Below, one piece after another: positions 56,801 to 64,000 of a stretch of DNA of 64,000 nucleotides (positions are counted from its first letter, which is position 1; each line of letters starts with the position of its first letter). A program made the position numbers and the translations under genes. The DNA comes from Maylandia zebra (Eukaryota > Chordata > Actinopteri > Cichliformes > Cichlidae), in assembly GCF_041146795.1 (NCBI RefSeq), contig NC_135169.1:13641352-13705351 (forward strand), read 5' to 3'. Below the pieces are notes generated by a model. The model was not told where the DNA came from, made no database searches, and saw only the letters and a list, made by a program, of their open reading frames with translations.

Positions 56801-57356
56801 CTGGCTCTGCTGAGGTCCACTTTCCCTCAGCTGGCTGCTGGTGAACCTTTTACCATCTTAATTGGTCGCAACCACAATCTAATTCCTCCAAGAGTGGAGA
56901 GTATGACTGCAGAAGAGATCTGCAAGAATGGGACTGGGAATCCTGGTATTTACATCCGACTGAAGGTACTGCAAGAACCAATTTAACATCAGGGTGAAAA
57001 CATTGTTTAAATGTGGAGCATGTTGTTCTGAATGAAAAATCAGAAAAAAACTATTCTTTTACTTTTTGGTGGAAATTTAGGGTCCAGAGAAAAGGTCTCT
57101 ACAGAGAGAAGATGCTACTGCTGCTGAACTTCCTCCACCCAGCCTGGATCCAACCACACTGACCACTGAGTGAGTCAAAGAAAAGAGTAAGCTGCTGCTG
57201 TTAGAGTTTGTTATTTATGTCAACAGTTCAATCCAATTTTGTTCTTTTCCCCCAGAGTTGAGTCTGAGAAACCTCAGATCAGTCAATCAGACACCCACGT
57301 GCATCTCAAGGTCCACATTGTGGAGGACCCTCAGATGGATACCATCTCGCCCAATC
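50589..57356 (+). CDS. gene C: paralogue with three and a half modules, no zinc-finger exon found
   Basis: Ten exons join in frame: 50589-50838, 52887-52967, 53224-53338, 53431-53564, 53697-53923, 54027-54141, 55877-56176, 56739-56965, 57081-57169, 57256-57356 (1,639 nt, about 546 codons). The N-terminal helix and acidic exons match genes A and B. Modules 1-3 are complete. Module 4 has only its first exon, which ends in phase 1 at a GTAAGT donor. The expected second exon and the finger exon are not found before 64000. Read-through of the last donor gives a stop at 57374-57376. Either the gene continues beyond the window across the transposon-rich 3' region, or it is a truncated copy. No internal stop is seen. 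Confidence 0.78.
50887..52012. mobile_element. Tc1-like element remnant in intron 1 of gene C
   Basis: Left end CACTCAGCGGCCACTATATT and right end CTAATAAAGTGTCTGGTGAG are inverted partners. The DNA at 50935-51115 (GCCAATCACATAGCAGCAAC, GGTGCCAGACGGGCC) matches a familiar fish Tc1 interior. The rest of the transposase is replaced by unrelated DNA, including repeat R1. Confidence 0.75.
51588..51980. repeat. repeat R, copy 1
   Basis: About 375 bases nearly identical to 57797-58168 (for example CATTAACATGGTTGGTTATG and AGTGTAGTCTGGCTCCAGCA). See the duplication finding. Confidence 0.92.
52887..53338 (+). CDS. gene C exons 2-3: acidic segment
   Basis: Exon 2 (52887-52967) reads DDQQLFSICEDGGGPLLDDQ then KQDKYEL. 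Exon 3 (53224-53338) reads VDDSSSLGFQAPIEDEEYEY then LEQEEGYTTELDYVTTS. The exon 3 donor GTTAAA is weak, as in gene A. Confidence 0.85.
52980..53041. repeat. segment S, copy 1
   Basis: The block TGACATACATGAATAAAGTT ... GGACTGCTGTTTCATGT just after exon 2 recurs at 58896-58958 with few changes. Confidence 0.88.
53431..53923 (+). CDS. gene C exons 4-5: module copy 1
   Basis: Exon 4 (53431-53564) reads KRRKKHGKRRISKSQNCIDL then KIRILENPNIEVLSNT. Exon 5 (53697-53923) reads VFRMYRLHKLKVRRGLKEAD, STFPQLAGDEPFDLFLYCNL and ends TLYIRLQ. Confidence 0.88.
54027..54141 (+). CDS. gene C exon 6: fused linker and first module exon
   Basis: One exon carries both an acidic linker (KEDADEDHEDLPSTETD) and the strand LRIRILEKRKINVLSKQ. 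It runs from phase 0 to 1, the sum of a linker exon and a first module exon, so the intron between them has gone. Confidence 0.85.
54142..55876. other. intron 6 of gene C
   Basis: It holds a diverged relative of the piggyBac-like element (54768-55240). The block at 55619-55690 (ACACAATGAAAACACCTCAG ... GATTTCACTGTGAT) duplicates the end of intron 4 (about 53608-53672), evidence of tandem copying of the module. Confidence 0.6.
54768..55240. mobile_element. partial relative of the piggyBac-like element
   Basis: TTATACCAGTTTTTAAATTG and GGCCACGTAAAACCAGAGTT match the 36.9-kb element. No terminal repeat or TTAA pair is seen. Confidence 0.6.
55877..56176 (+). CDS. gene C exon 7: fused second exon of module 2 and first part of module 3
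   Basis: It reads VFQTCPLHKLKVHRGLQEAD, STFPQLAGDEPFDLFLRAKH, STLYIQQ and then directly CPEDLRLKIRILEDPKID, with almost no linker. Phase 1 to 1. Both the intron and most of the linker between two modules are lost. Confidence 0.87.
56404..56718 (+). mobile_element. L2-like LINE 3' end in intron 7 of gene C
   Basis: Coding remnant HSGHSLFELLPSGRRYKAIS is the usual end of an L2/CR1-type ORF2, followed by a T-rich UTR and an ATTCTGATTCTGA tail. Confidence 0.8.
56739..56965 (+). CDS. gene C exon 8: second exon of module 3
   Basis: CQNHPSHELNVPRGLQEADF, STFPQLAAGEPFTILIGRNH and ending GIYIRLK. Phase 1 to 0. Confidence 0.87.
57081..57356 (+). CDS. gene C exons 9-10: linker and first exon of module 4
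   Basis: Exon 9 (57081-57169) reads GPEKRSLQREDATAAELPPP. Exon 10 (57256-57356) reads EKPQISQSDTHVHLKVHIVE then DPQMDTISPN before GTAAGT. The partner exon is not found downstream. Confidence 0.82.
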
Positions 57357-57796
57357 GTAAGTTCAAAGCCTTTTAATTTATCTGTCCAGTACAATATTCA
57401 GTTATCACCACTGTGATCACATGCTGAGCTGAAATAATAAAGAGTAGCCGAGCATAGCTCCTAGGGTGGTCAGGACACATTTGTGACTATGAGGTCCTTT
57501 GTAGAGCTCTGTAGGCATGCTGCTGGATGGTTTGGGAAGCTTGTGATGACCTGAGTTTGGACCAGTTTGTCAAAGCACTTCATGATTACTGGAGCACGAG
57601 CCACTACACAGCAGTCATTCAGAATGCTGATGGTGGTCATTTTTTGGTAGTGGTACCGTGATAGAGGATTTCAAGCAAGGCTGTCAGTGGTAAGGCTTAA
57701 TGTTGGGGACATGGTCTCTTTGACTGACAGGTGGCTGTAGCTGCTTCCTGAACCTCAACTGGACCTCTGGATTGTGTTTGTGCTCTTGGAGCAGTC

Positions 57797-58172
57797 AAAA
57801 CACATTGAGCACCTTATTCCTAAACGAGGGACTACATCTGTAGCATTAACATGGTTGGTTATGAACAGTCTGACATGGACCAGGAAATTGTACTATGCAA
57901 ATTATAATGCAAACCGGTCCCCACCATGGACTCAAACATGGAAAACCACTTTTACCACCTATGCAACAACTTATGTCTAAAAATGTATAGCTTCATGTAT
58001 CGGTGACTCTGCACCTAGTGTAGTCTGGCTCCAGCAGATCCTAGGAAAAACGTTGGAGATCTCTTTCCAGAAGACTGCAGTCCTAGAAACAGCTAAGATA
58101 CTGCTTAGGACCCTCAATGCTCCAAAGCGTCTGGTATAGGACCCAAGCTCAAAGGATATGTGCCACAAAGAA
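57797..58172. repeat. repeat R, copy 2
   Basis: A near-identical copy of 51588-51963. The two copies share TGCCACAAAGAATT and the TAAAGTGTCTGGT end, but copy 2 lacks about 27 bases before that end. Confidence 0.92.
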
Positions 58173-58192
58173 TTTATAAAGTGTCTGGTCAG

Positions 58193-58895
58193 TAGGGATG
58201 GGTATCGTTTAGGTTTTATACGATACCGGTGCCAAATCGGTACTTTTGAAACGGTGCCGGTGCTCAAACCGGTTCTTAAAGAATGGAGAACACAAAATTG
58301 GTCCAAAAACCTCTCATGTTCAGCTGGTTTTTTGTAAAAAGATAACAATGTTAGCCTTTTCTACAGCTATGGGGCATATATGGTATCACTCTTGGCTGGA
58401 AGCAGTTCTTAAACAATGGAAAAAACACAAACTTTGTCCAAAAACCTCTCATATTCAGCTGTTTCCCTCTTTTTCTTTGGTCATTTTAGCCATTTTGGCC
58501 AGGGTGAAGGGAGTATCTGCCATCAAACAAGAAGACAGCTGCATGTAACTATGAAGGTGTTTGCTAGTTCACCTTACATGCATTAATGTAATAATGTAAT
58601 AACCTGGTTAGCCTACTCAATGTAAATTACACACGAACAACATTAAACTACTCACGCAGAGGAAAAACGGCTGCTGCTGCCATCATCATCCTCATCATTT
58701 CTGCTACACTGGCAGGGCTAGGGGCCAGGACTCTCCTCTTCGGGTTTTTGGGGATGTTGCTAAATCCGGGTCCGATAACAGACACCACACCCGCAGTAGA
58801 TGTGCTCGGTGTGAGGTCTCGCAGCAAGCTATCAAAATAAAAAATTAAACCAAAACATAATAAACTCAAAATACTGGGTCCAACGGACCCAGAAC
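58193..58895. mobile_element. hAT-like element fragment
   Basis: It starts with GGGATGGGTATCGTTTAGGT and runs of GATACCGGTGCC, as in hAT elements common in fish. A minus-strand frame near 58650-58830 (SNIPKNPKRRVLAPSPASVA) has no recognised domain. The opposite terminus is missing. Confidence 0.55.
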
Positions 58896-58958
58896 CGTGA
58901 CATACATGAATAAAGTTCAGTTCTAGACAGGGCTGCTGTTTCATGTTTCTGATGTATG
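58896..58958. repeat. segment S, copy 2
   Basis: Near-identical to 52980-53041, again on the plus strand and again downstream of repeat R. Confidence 0.88.
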
Positions 58959-59015
58959 ATCAGTAGACAAGTCTAATAAAAACATTTCATTCATAATTAT
59001 GTGATAATTAGGCAA

Positions 59016-59225
59016 CTGCAGTCCTCAAGTTCCGGTGTCCTGCAGGTTTTAGATATCACCCTGGGTCAACACACCCGAATCAGATAATTAGTTTATTACC
59101 AGGCCTCTGGAGAACTTGGAGACATGTTGAGGAAGTAATTTAGGAGGTATTGTTTTTTTTTAATGAGCTGTGGTGGATCAAGAACACATCTAAAACCTGC
59201 AGGACACTGGCACTTGAGGCTCCTG
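59016..59225. mobile_element. small MITE
   Basis: Left TCCTCAAGTTCCGGTGTCCT and the inverted right end (AGGACACTGGCACTTGAGG) frame about 210 bases that contain CTGCAGGTTTTAGAT on both sides. Confidence 0.72.
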
Positions 59226-59533
59226 ATGTACTGTCTCCTGATAGCATCTCCATGACACCGGACACTAAGCCGACAGACACAGCAAACCTTATCCCCACAG
59301 CTTGTATTGACAACACATTCTCACTTCCAGAGCGTAACATTTTACGCTAGGTGACAAATCGTCAATATATTACGTTTTTGGGCACCCAACTCGTTCCTAA
59401 ATGATGACATTGGAAAAAATGAGGAAATATGAAAACCGTTTGGACTCAATCTACACGTTTGCTCCTTTTCTTATAATCGCTTGGGAAAACACTATTTAAC
59501 GTCATTAAAGTGCTGGTTAAGGTTGGGAATAAG

Positions 59534-60464
59534 TTGAGCTGGGCGATAGAACGATAACGATATGTATTGCGAAATAACTTTTTCTTGTTAGAAAAATGAA
59601 ACTGTTGCGATAGTCCTCGTCTCTCTCTCTTCCTCTCTTAAAAAAAAGAAAAAAAGAACAGCCAATCCAAATTAAGTAGCGCAGAGCTAAACCAATCACA
59701 GCCGCAGCGTCAAGTCACGTGACTTGTTACGTACAGCACAAGTGCCAAGCTGCACATGTATTTGTTTGGGAAGCAGCCAGCCACCGTGCCGGCCGGGTAA
59801 TGGAGAAAATGAGTGTGCCGACTAGAGAAAAATCAACCGAGAGCTTGGGTGACCAGGTTAGAGAAGAGAACACAGATGACGGTTCCAATGCCGGAGAGAT
59901 TGTCGAAAGGAAGGGCCGGAGAAATTCTGTAGTGAGGAGGTATTTCGGTTATTTGAAGTGTGACAAAAAAGTAGCGCGCAATGTAAATTGTGCCGAAAGC
60001 ATGTTCCCACAAAGTCTGGTTATACAACATACCTTTTTTTGTCCCCTGAAGCAGTGCCACCCACTAGAGCATGCTCAATCTCTGACTGAAATCGCTAATT
60101 CGTCATCGAAAACAACCAGGGGAATCCCTGTGAAGCAGCAACAGTCAATTGAGTCGGCATTCTCCAGCGTCTTACCATATGACAAAAAAGCTGAGAGACA
60201 TAGCGACATAACGAATGCCATAGCCTACTGCCTTGCTAAAGACATGCTACCAATAAACACGGTTGAAAATGAAGGATTCAAGCAGCCAATTAAGGTAATG
60301 GATCCTCGTTACCAACTTAAGTACATCTGCCCTGTTGAACTTATTATGGGAAATAAATATTTAAATCAAAACAAGCTGCTGATTATTTCACATTTTACTT
60401 GTGAGCAACAGCACATTTAAATCTTACAAATATAGTTATTTGGCTTTGGCTAACGTGATAGTCT
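59534..60464 (+). mobile_element. hAT (ZBED-type) element, copy 1, 3' end deleted
   Basis: The left end GAGCTGGGCGATAGAACGAT matches, inverted, the right end of the complete hAT at 62230-63637. The shared block runs on through the start of the transposase and resumes near 60330-60450. The right terminus is missing. Confidence 0.82.
59800..60420 (+). pseudogene. hAT/ZBED transposase N-terminal remnant
   Basis: The frame from the ATG at 59800 reads MEKMSVPTREKSTESLGDQV, a BED-finger region (RRNSVVRRYFGYLKCDKKVA, then a displaced FCPLKQCHPLEH), and ITNAIAYCLAKDMLPINTVE, ending near VMDPRYQLK. The BED finger is garbled by small shifts and the catalytic RNase H-like part is deleted. Genes of this type include domesticated ZBEDs, but this one is a dead transposon copy. 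Confidence 0.8.
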
Positions 60465-60984
60465 GAAGTGCACGGGCCATCATTGGGGCCGGGTGGTGAT
60501 GTCCCTGCCCTGTTTCAAAAAAATTACCCATCTTGGGTGTATAAGCATTTTACATCATTGGGCCCTCGTGACGTTTCGGCATTTCTTTCTATTTATTTCT
60601 GTGCCTCTCTTGGCTTTTATACTCTTTCTTTGCTCCTCCCACTCTTGGGTTTCAAACTTGTGTTTCTTAAAAATTCTTTCTTGCTTTTGTTTCTGTTTTT
60701 CTCTTTGCATGACTTTCTTGTCTTACTTTGCTTGTTTTCCCCTTACTTGTGACCTATTTGTCTTTATTTGTTTACTACTTTTCTCTCTGTTTGTTTTTCG
60801 TGACTTTCTCTTGTCTTATGTAACTTGTTTTCTCTTATGACCTCTTTAGGGATAAGGTTAGATTTAGGACTGGAATACAGGGCTGGAACGTCTTGTGTGG
60901 GTTGTAGACTTCGTCTCATGTTACCACTAGAGTGAAATCACTACCAGGATTGAAAAGTGACCAAAACATCAGCCAGAAAGCATA
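60465..60984. other. T-rich, non-coding
   Basis: A strong pyrimidine bias from 60.55 to 60.84 kb gives chance hydrophobic open frames. No gene is seen. Confidence 0.5.
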
Positions 60985-61340
60985 CAGTCTAGCCCATTAT
61001 TATTTATACCCCTGGCAAATTTTGACTTAAAGTGAGTTTTATTCAACTAGCAAGTTATTTTTTTTGATGGGAAATGGCACAGGTGTTTCCCAAAAGATAA
61101 TAAGATGATATACAAGAGGCATTTTTGTGGAAAAAAAAATTCTCAGCTTTTTTTTACATTTGAGCAAAAAGTGTTATGTCCAGAATTATGCATACTCTTC
61201 ACAAACTGTCAGTCTCTGGGAAAATCCAAAGTTCCATACCATTCCAAAGAATCCAAGCGGTTCTAAAGCATCCTAAATACCCTGATTAATTGGGAACTGT
61301 TCATCTGGACAAAGAACAAGACTTCTGGTCTTCTGTGGTT
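60985..61340. mobile_element. Tc1-like element fragment, left end
   Basis: CAGTCTAGCCCATTATTATT and CCCCTGGCAAATTTTGACTT are the terminal repeat of a widespread fish Tc1 element. The fragment breaks off at the next repeat. Confidence 0.7.
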
Positions 61341-61342
61341 TT

Positions 61343-61398
61343 GTGTCGCTTAATGCGACTTATAATTCGGTGTGCCTCATGATCTGAAAAATACGGTA
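61343..61398. mobile_element. terminus of a TACGGTATTTTTC-type MITE
   Basis: It ends CTGAAAAATACGGTA, the inverted form of the end found at 61794. Confidence 0.55.
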
Positions 61399-61449
61399 AC
61401 TTCTACCTTTTCACCTTCCTTTCAAAGTCCAAGTTTTTGTGCTATGGTT

Positions 61450-61793
61450 TAGAGCAGGGCGATATGGCCAAAAATATTTATCACGATATATATTTGAAAA
61501 TTTGCGATAACGATATAACTGACGATATAATTGATGCGAGACAAAATACAACTCCACAACATTACTAGCGCAAAAAGACAACTTTCCATTTATTTTCTCT
61601 TAAACAAGAAGCTGGTTTTTATGTACAGTAAAGCTTTATAAAAATGTAACAGTGCAAATGCAAATTCCTTGCTGAAAGTTTAACCAAAAGGCATTTCCAG
61701 TAGAAATGGGCTGACATATCCTGAGCATAACCATGTATAATATCCACTGAAGTTAAAACGAGGTGCTTTGCAACATTAAACTGCAGTGTACAG
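61450..61793. mobile_element. second hAT terminus, truncated
   Basis: TAGAGCAGGGCGATATGG and repeated ATATCGT/ACGATAT motifs mark a hAT end. It is cut by the element starting at 61794. Confidence 0.65.
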
Positions 61794-62221
61794 TACGTAT
61801 TTTTCGGACCATAAGGTGCACGGGATTATAAGGCACATTAAGCGAAACAAAGCAGTCAGATAAATCAAACTTTATTAAACTCATTCTTGTTGCTTCCTCC
61901 ACTTCTGTACCATTGATTCATTAATGTTGAATTCTCTGCAGCTGCTCTATTCCCATGTTGTTGCAGTATATTAATGACTAACCTTGTATTGTGGATGGAT
62001 TATCTCAGTTGTTCTCCTGACTTAAGTTTGGTCCGTTTACAGCATCCTGCCATGCAATTGCATTTGTGTCTAACTATCAGGAACTTTAACGTTAACTTTT
62101 ATAAGTGGAAAAGTGTTAGTGTTCGTCCTCCAGCTTCACTGTTTATGTTATGCTAACATAGCTGTGTCGCTAGCAATCAGGTAGCACATCATTATATACC
62201 AGCTAGCCCAACTTCAGTAAC

Positions 62222-62229
62222 CCTACAAA
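62222..62229. repeat. hAT target duplication, left
   Basis: CCTACAAA, repeated exactly at 63638-63645. Confidence 0.93.
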
Positions 62230-63637
62230 TAGAGCTGGGCGATATGAGATTTTTTCATATCACGATATGTTTTTTTCATTTCAGGCGATAACGATATCTA
62301 TCACGATATAAGCCAAATAACTATATTTGTAAGATTTAAATGTGCCGTTGCTCACAAGTAAAATGTGAAATAATCAGCAGCTTGTTTTGATTTAAATATT
62401 TATTTCCCATAATAAGTTCAACAGGGTAGATGTACTTAAGGAACATGAGGCTTTTTCAGATAAATAAAGGCAAATATTGCAAACTACACAAAAGGCAGCC
62501 GCTAAAGCGTTTAAGTTTCAAAATAGAACAAACGAAACAGACTATTAAATTGTCAATTCCACTTAGAAACAAAATATTAATTCTAAAAATAAATCTTAGT
62601 TTGTTTTACAGAAGAACAGACAAAACTAACTTTTGTCAGTATCAAATAAACTGAGAACTAAAAGGAAATTCTCAATCTCTCCTTGTTGTATAGCTTAGCT
62701 TTTCAAACAGTTTTAACAGTTACTTTAGTCTGACAAAAGCCGAATGACGAATTAGCGCTTCCAGTCAGAGACTGAGGCTACGTCCACACGTACACGGGTG
62801 TTTTTGAAAACGGAGATTTTCTGTTTTCGTTTTAAAAAATAATCCCGTCCACACATAAAGGCAGAAATGAAGGAAAACGCTGCTATGAACATGCCAAAGC
62901 AGCAGGTGGCGCTAGATTCCTAACCGTGCAGAAATGTTGGCCAATCAGAAGTCTAGAAGCCTCGGTGGGAAAAAGTAAACAAAGCTGGGGCATAGAAGCA
63001 GACCCGAGTCGTATGTGTGGACGGACAGTAACTGTGTATATGTAAGCATTTAAACACTGCAGAGTAGAATTAACAGTAACAGTATTGTAGAAATTCATTT
63101 CACCGAAACAATAACGTGGCGCACAGTGTGACGCATGCACCAGTTTATTGTATTTCCAGACTTGCTTTCGTGCCGAGTAGCGTGCAATTTACAGTGCACG
63201 CTACTCTGTTTTTTGTCAGACTTGAAATAGCCGAAATACCTTCACACTACGGAACTTCTATGGCTCTTCCGTTCGACAATCTCTCCGGCATTGGAACCGT
63301 CATCTGTTTTCTCTTCGGTCACGCTCGGTTGATTTTTCTAGTCGGCACACTCATTTCCTCCATTACGCGCTGGCTCCATTACCCACTGCCTGCTTCCCAA
63401 ACAAACACACGTGCGGCTTGGCACTTGTGCTGTACGTAACAAGTCACGCGACGTGACGCTGCGGCTGTGATTGGTTCGGCTCTGCGCTACTTAGTTTGGA
63501 TTGGCTGACCTTTTTTTAAAAAAAATTTTTATTTTAAGAGGACAAGAGCGGCGAAGTCTATCGCGATAGCTTAATTTCTCTATCGAGTAAAAGTTATATC
63601 GCGATACATATCGTTATCGTTCTATTGCCCAGCTCTA
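62230..63637 (-). mobile_element. complete-ended hAT element, copy 2, internally deleted
   Basis: It starts TAGAGCTGGGCGATAT and ends ATTGCCCAGCTCTA, with the 8-bp duplication CCTACAAA on both sides, a hAT hallmark. It lies inverted relative to copy 1. The transposase start (complement of 63240-63390) is recognisable, but the frame is destroyed. Another MITE-like block with GGCTACGTCCACACGTACAC sits at about 62773-63030. Confidence 0.92.
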
Positions 63638-63645
63638 CCTACAAA
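63638..63645. repeat. hAT target duplication, right
   Basis: Second exact copy of CCTACAAA. Confidence 0.93.
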
Positions 63646-64000
63646 CGTCACTGCTGTTTAGTTTCCTGTCTTCATTTATGTTGGAAGTGATAGCAGAGCT
63701 GTACCTTTTAATTCTTTCAGAAATCTCTCAGTCAGAACATGCAATATCATGCTTAGGTAACTAGCGAAACTAGCGAGCTAACTCCCGCTAGCTTCCTGCT
63801 AACTTCTAACTCCGTTAAATGTAATAAATTTGGTTTTCATGGATGCCTGGAAGTTAAACTTCATAGTTTCACCTGGTTAAGCAGCAATGCTGATCGTTTT
63901 ATTAAAGATGAAAGAATTTAGACAGTTTTTAACTCTCAGTGATGCTGCAGTGTTCATTTGACCTGAAGCATACGGAGTTTCGGACCCAGATTACTCCCAG

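Larger units (their letters stand above)
61794..64000. mobile_element. TACGTATTTTTCGG-type element, interrupted by a hAT, runs off the window
   Basis: It begins TACGTATTTTTCGGACCATA, the common terminus of a fish MITE family. Its sequence resumes at 63646 after the hAT insertion, as the flanking duplication shows. The other end is beyond 64000. Confidence 0.5.

Noticed and set aside
51766..58348. Minus-strand frames sharing ILAVSRTAVFW
   Set aside because: They are the two copies of repeat R; the shared reading is due to duplication, not to a conserved protein.
58648..58944. Minus-strand frame of 98 codons with a NIPKNPKRRVLAPSP stretch
   Set aside because: It lies in a hAT fragment and has no recognised domain; not called as a gene.
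60468..60840. Hydrophobic frames resembling membrane proteins
   Set aside because: Produced by a T-rich tract; codons are almost all TTT/CTT/TCT with no conserved feature.
1..64000. CRISPR arrays, bacterial operons, ribosome binding sites, rRNA or intact tRNA genes
   Set aside because: The window is eukaryotic nuclear DNA; only tRNA-derived SINEs carry tRNA-like boxes and no folded tRNA gene was found.

Overview
The window is from a vertebrate nuclear genome, most likely a percomorph teleost fish. Genes are split by GT-AG introns. The intergenic and intronic DNA is packed with fish-type transposons: Tc1/mariner, hAT, piggyBac-like, L1/Tx1-like and L2-like LINEs, tRNA-derived SINEs, a solo LTR and MITEs. 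Coding identity rests on reading the sequence and joining exons by hand; no database search was run.

Layout. (1) 350-1260, plus strand: the last three exons of a glycolipid-transfer-protein family gene closest to gltpd2. (2) 3.5-20.2 kb: a transposon graveyard. It holds a Tc1 element split by a 5-kb LINE with a visible target duplication, a second Tc1 element split by a solo LTR, two L2-like 3' ends, a palindromic MITE family in three copies, and one pseudogene scrap (16.4-17.0 kb) of the gene family described next. (3) 22.0-27.1 kb, minus strand: gene A, a C2H2 zinc-finger protein whose seven exons join in frame to about 727 codons. (4) 31-33.7 kb: a mariner-type element sitting in one arm of a larger palindrome, then a SINE. 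(5) 35.3-50.0 kb, minus strand: gene B, a 19-exon paralogue of A (about 1,242 codons, all phases consistent). (6) 50.6-57.4 kb, plus strand: gene C, a third paralogue head-to-head with B. It can be followed for ten exons and then loses its continuation. (7) 57.8-64 kb: duplicated scraps of the gene C locus and nested DNA transposons, including one hAT element with a perfect 8-bp target duplication.

Genes A, B and C are the main interest. Each starts with a short helical/coiled-coil segment known from many teleost zinc-finger proteins, followed by acidic exons, then one or more copies of a two-exon module of about 100 residues. The predicted strand/helix order of that module (beta-beta-alpha-beta-beta-alpha-beta) looks like a ubiquitin-like beta-grasp fold. 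A has one copy, B has five in tandem, and C has three plus half of a fourth. A and B end in a single exon of C2H2 fingers (12 in A; 7 plus one decayed in B). The module exons (phase 2 to 1, then 1 to 0) and their linker exon (0 to 2) form a phase-symmetric cassette, which explains how it multiplied without breaking the frame. The architecture suggests nuclear DNA-binding proteins with a repeated protein-interaction domain. I do not recognise a named domain for the module, and its function is inference.
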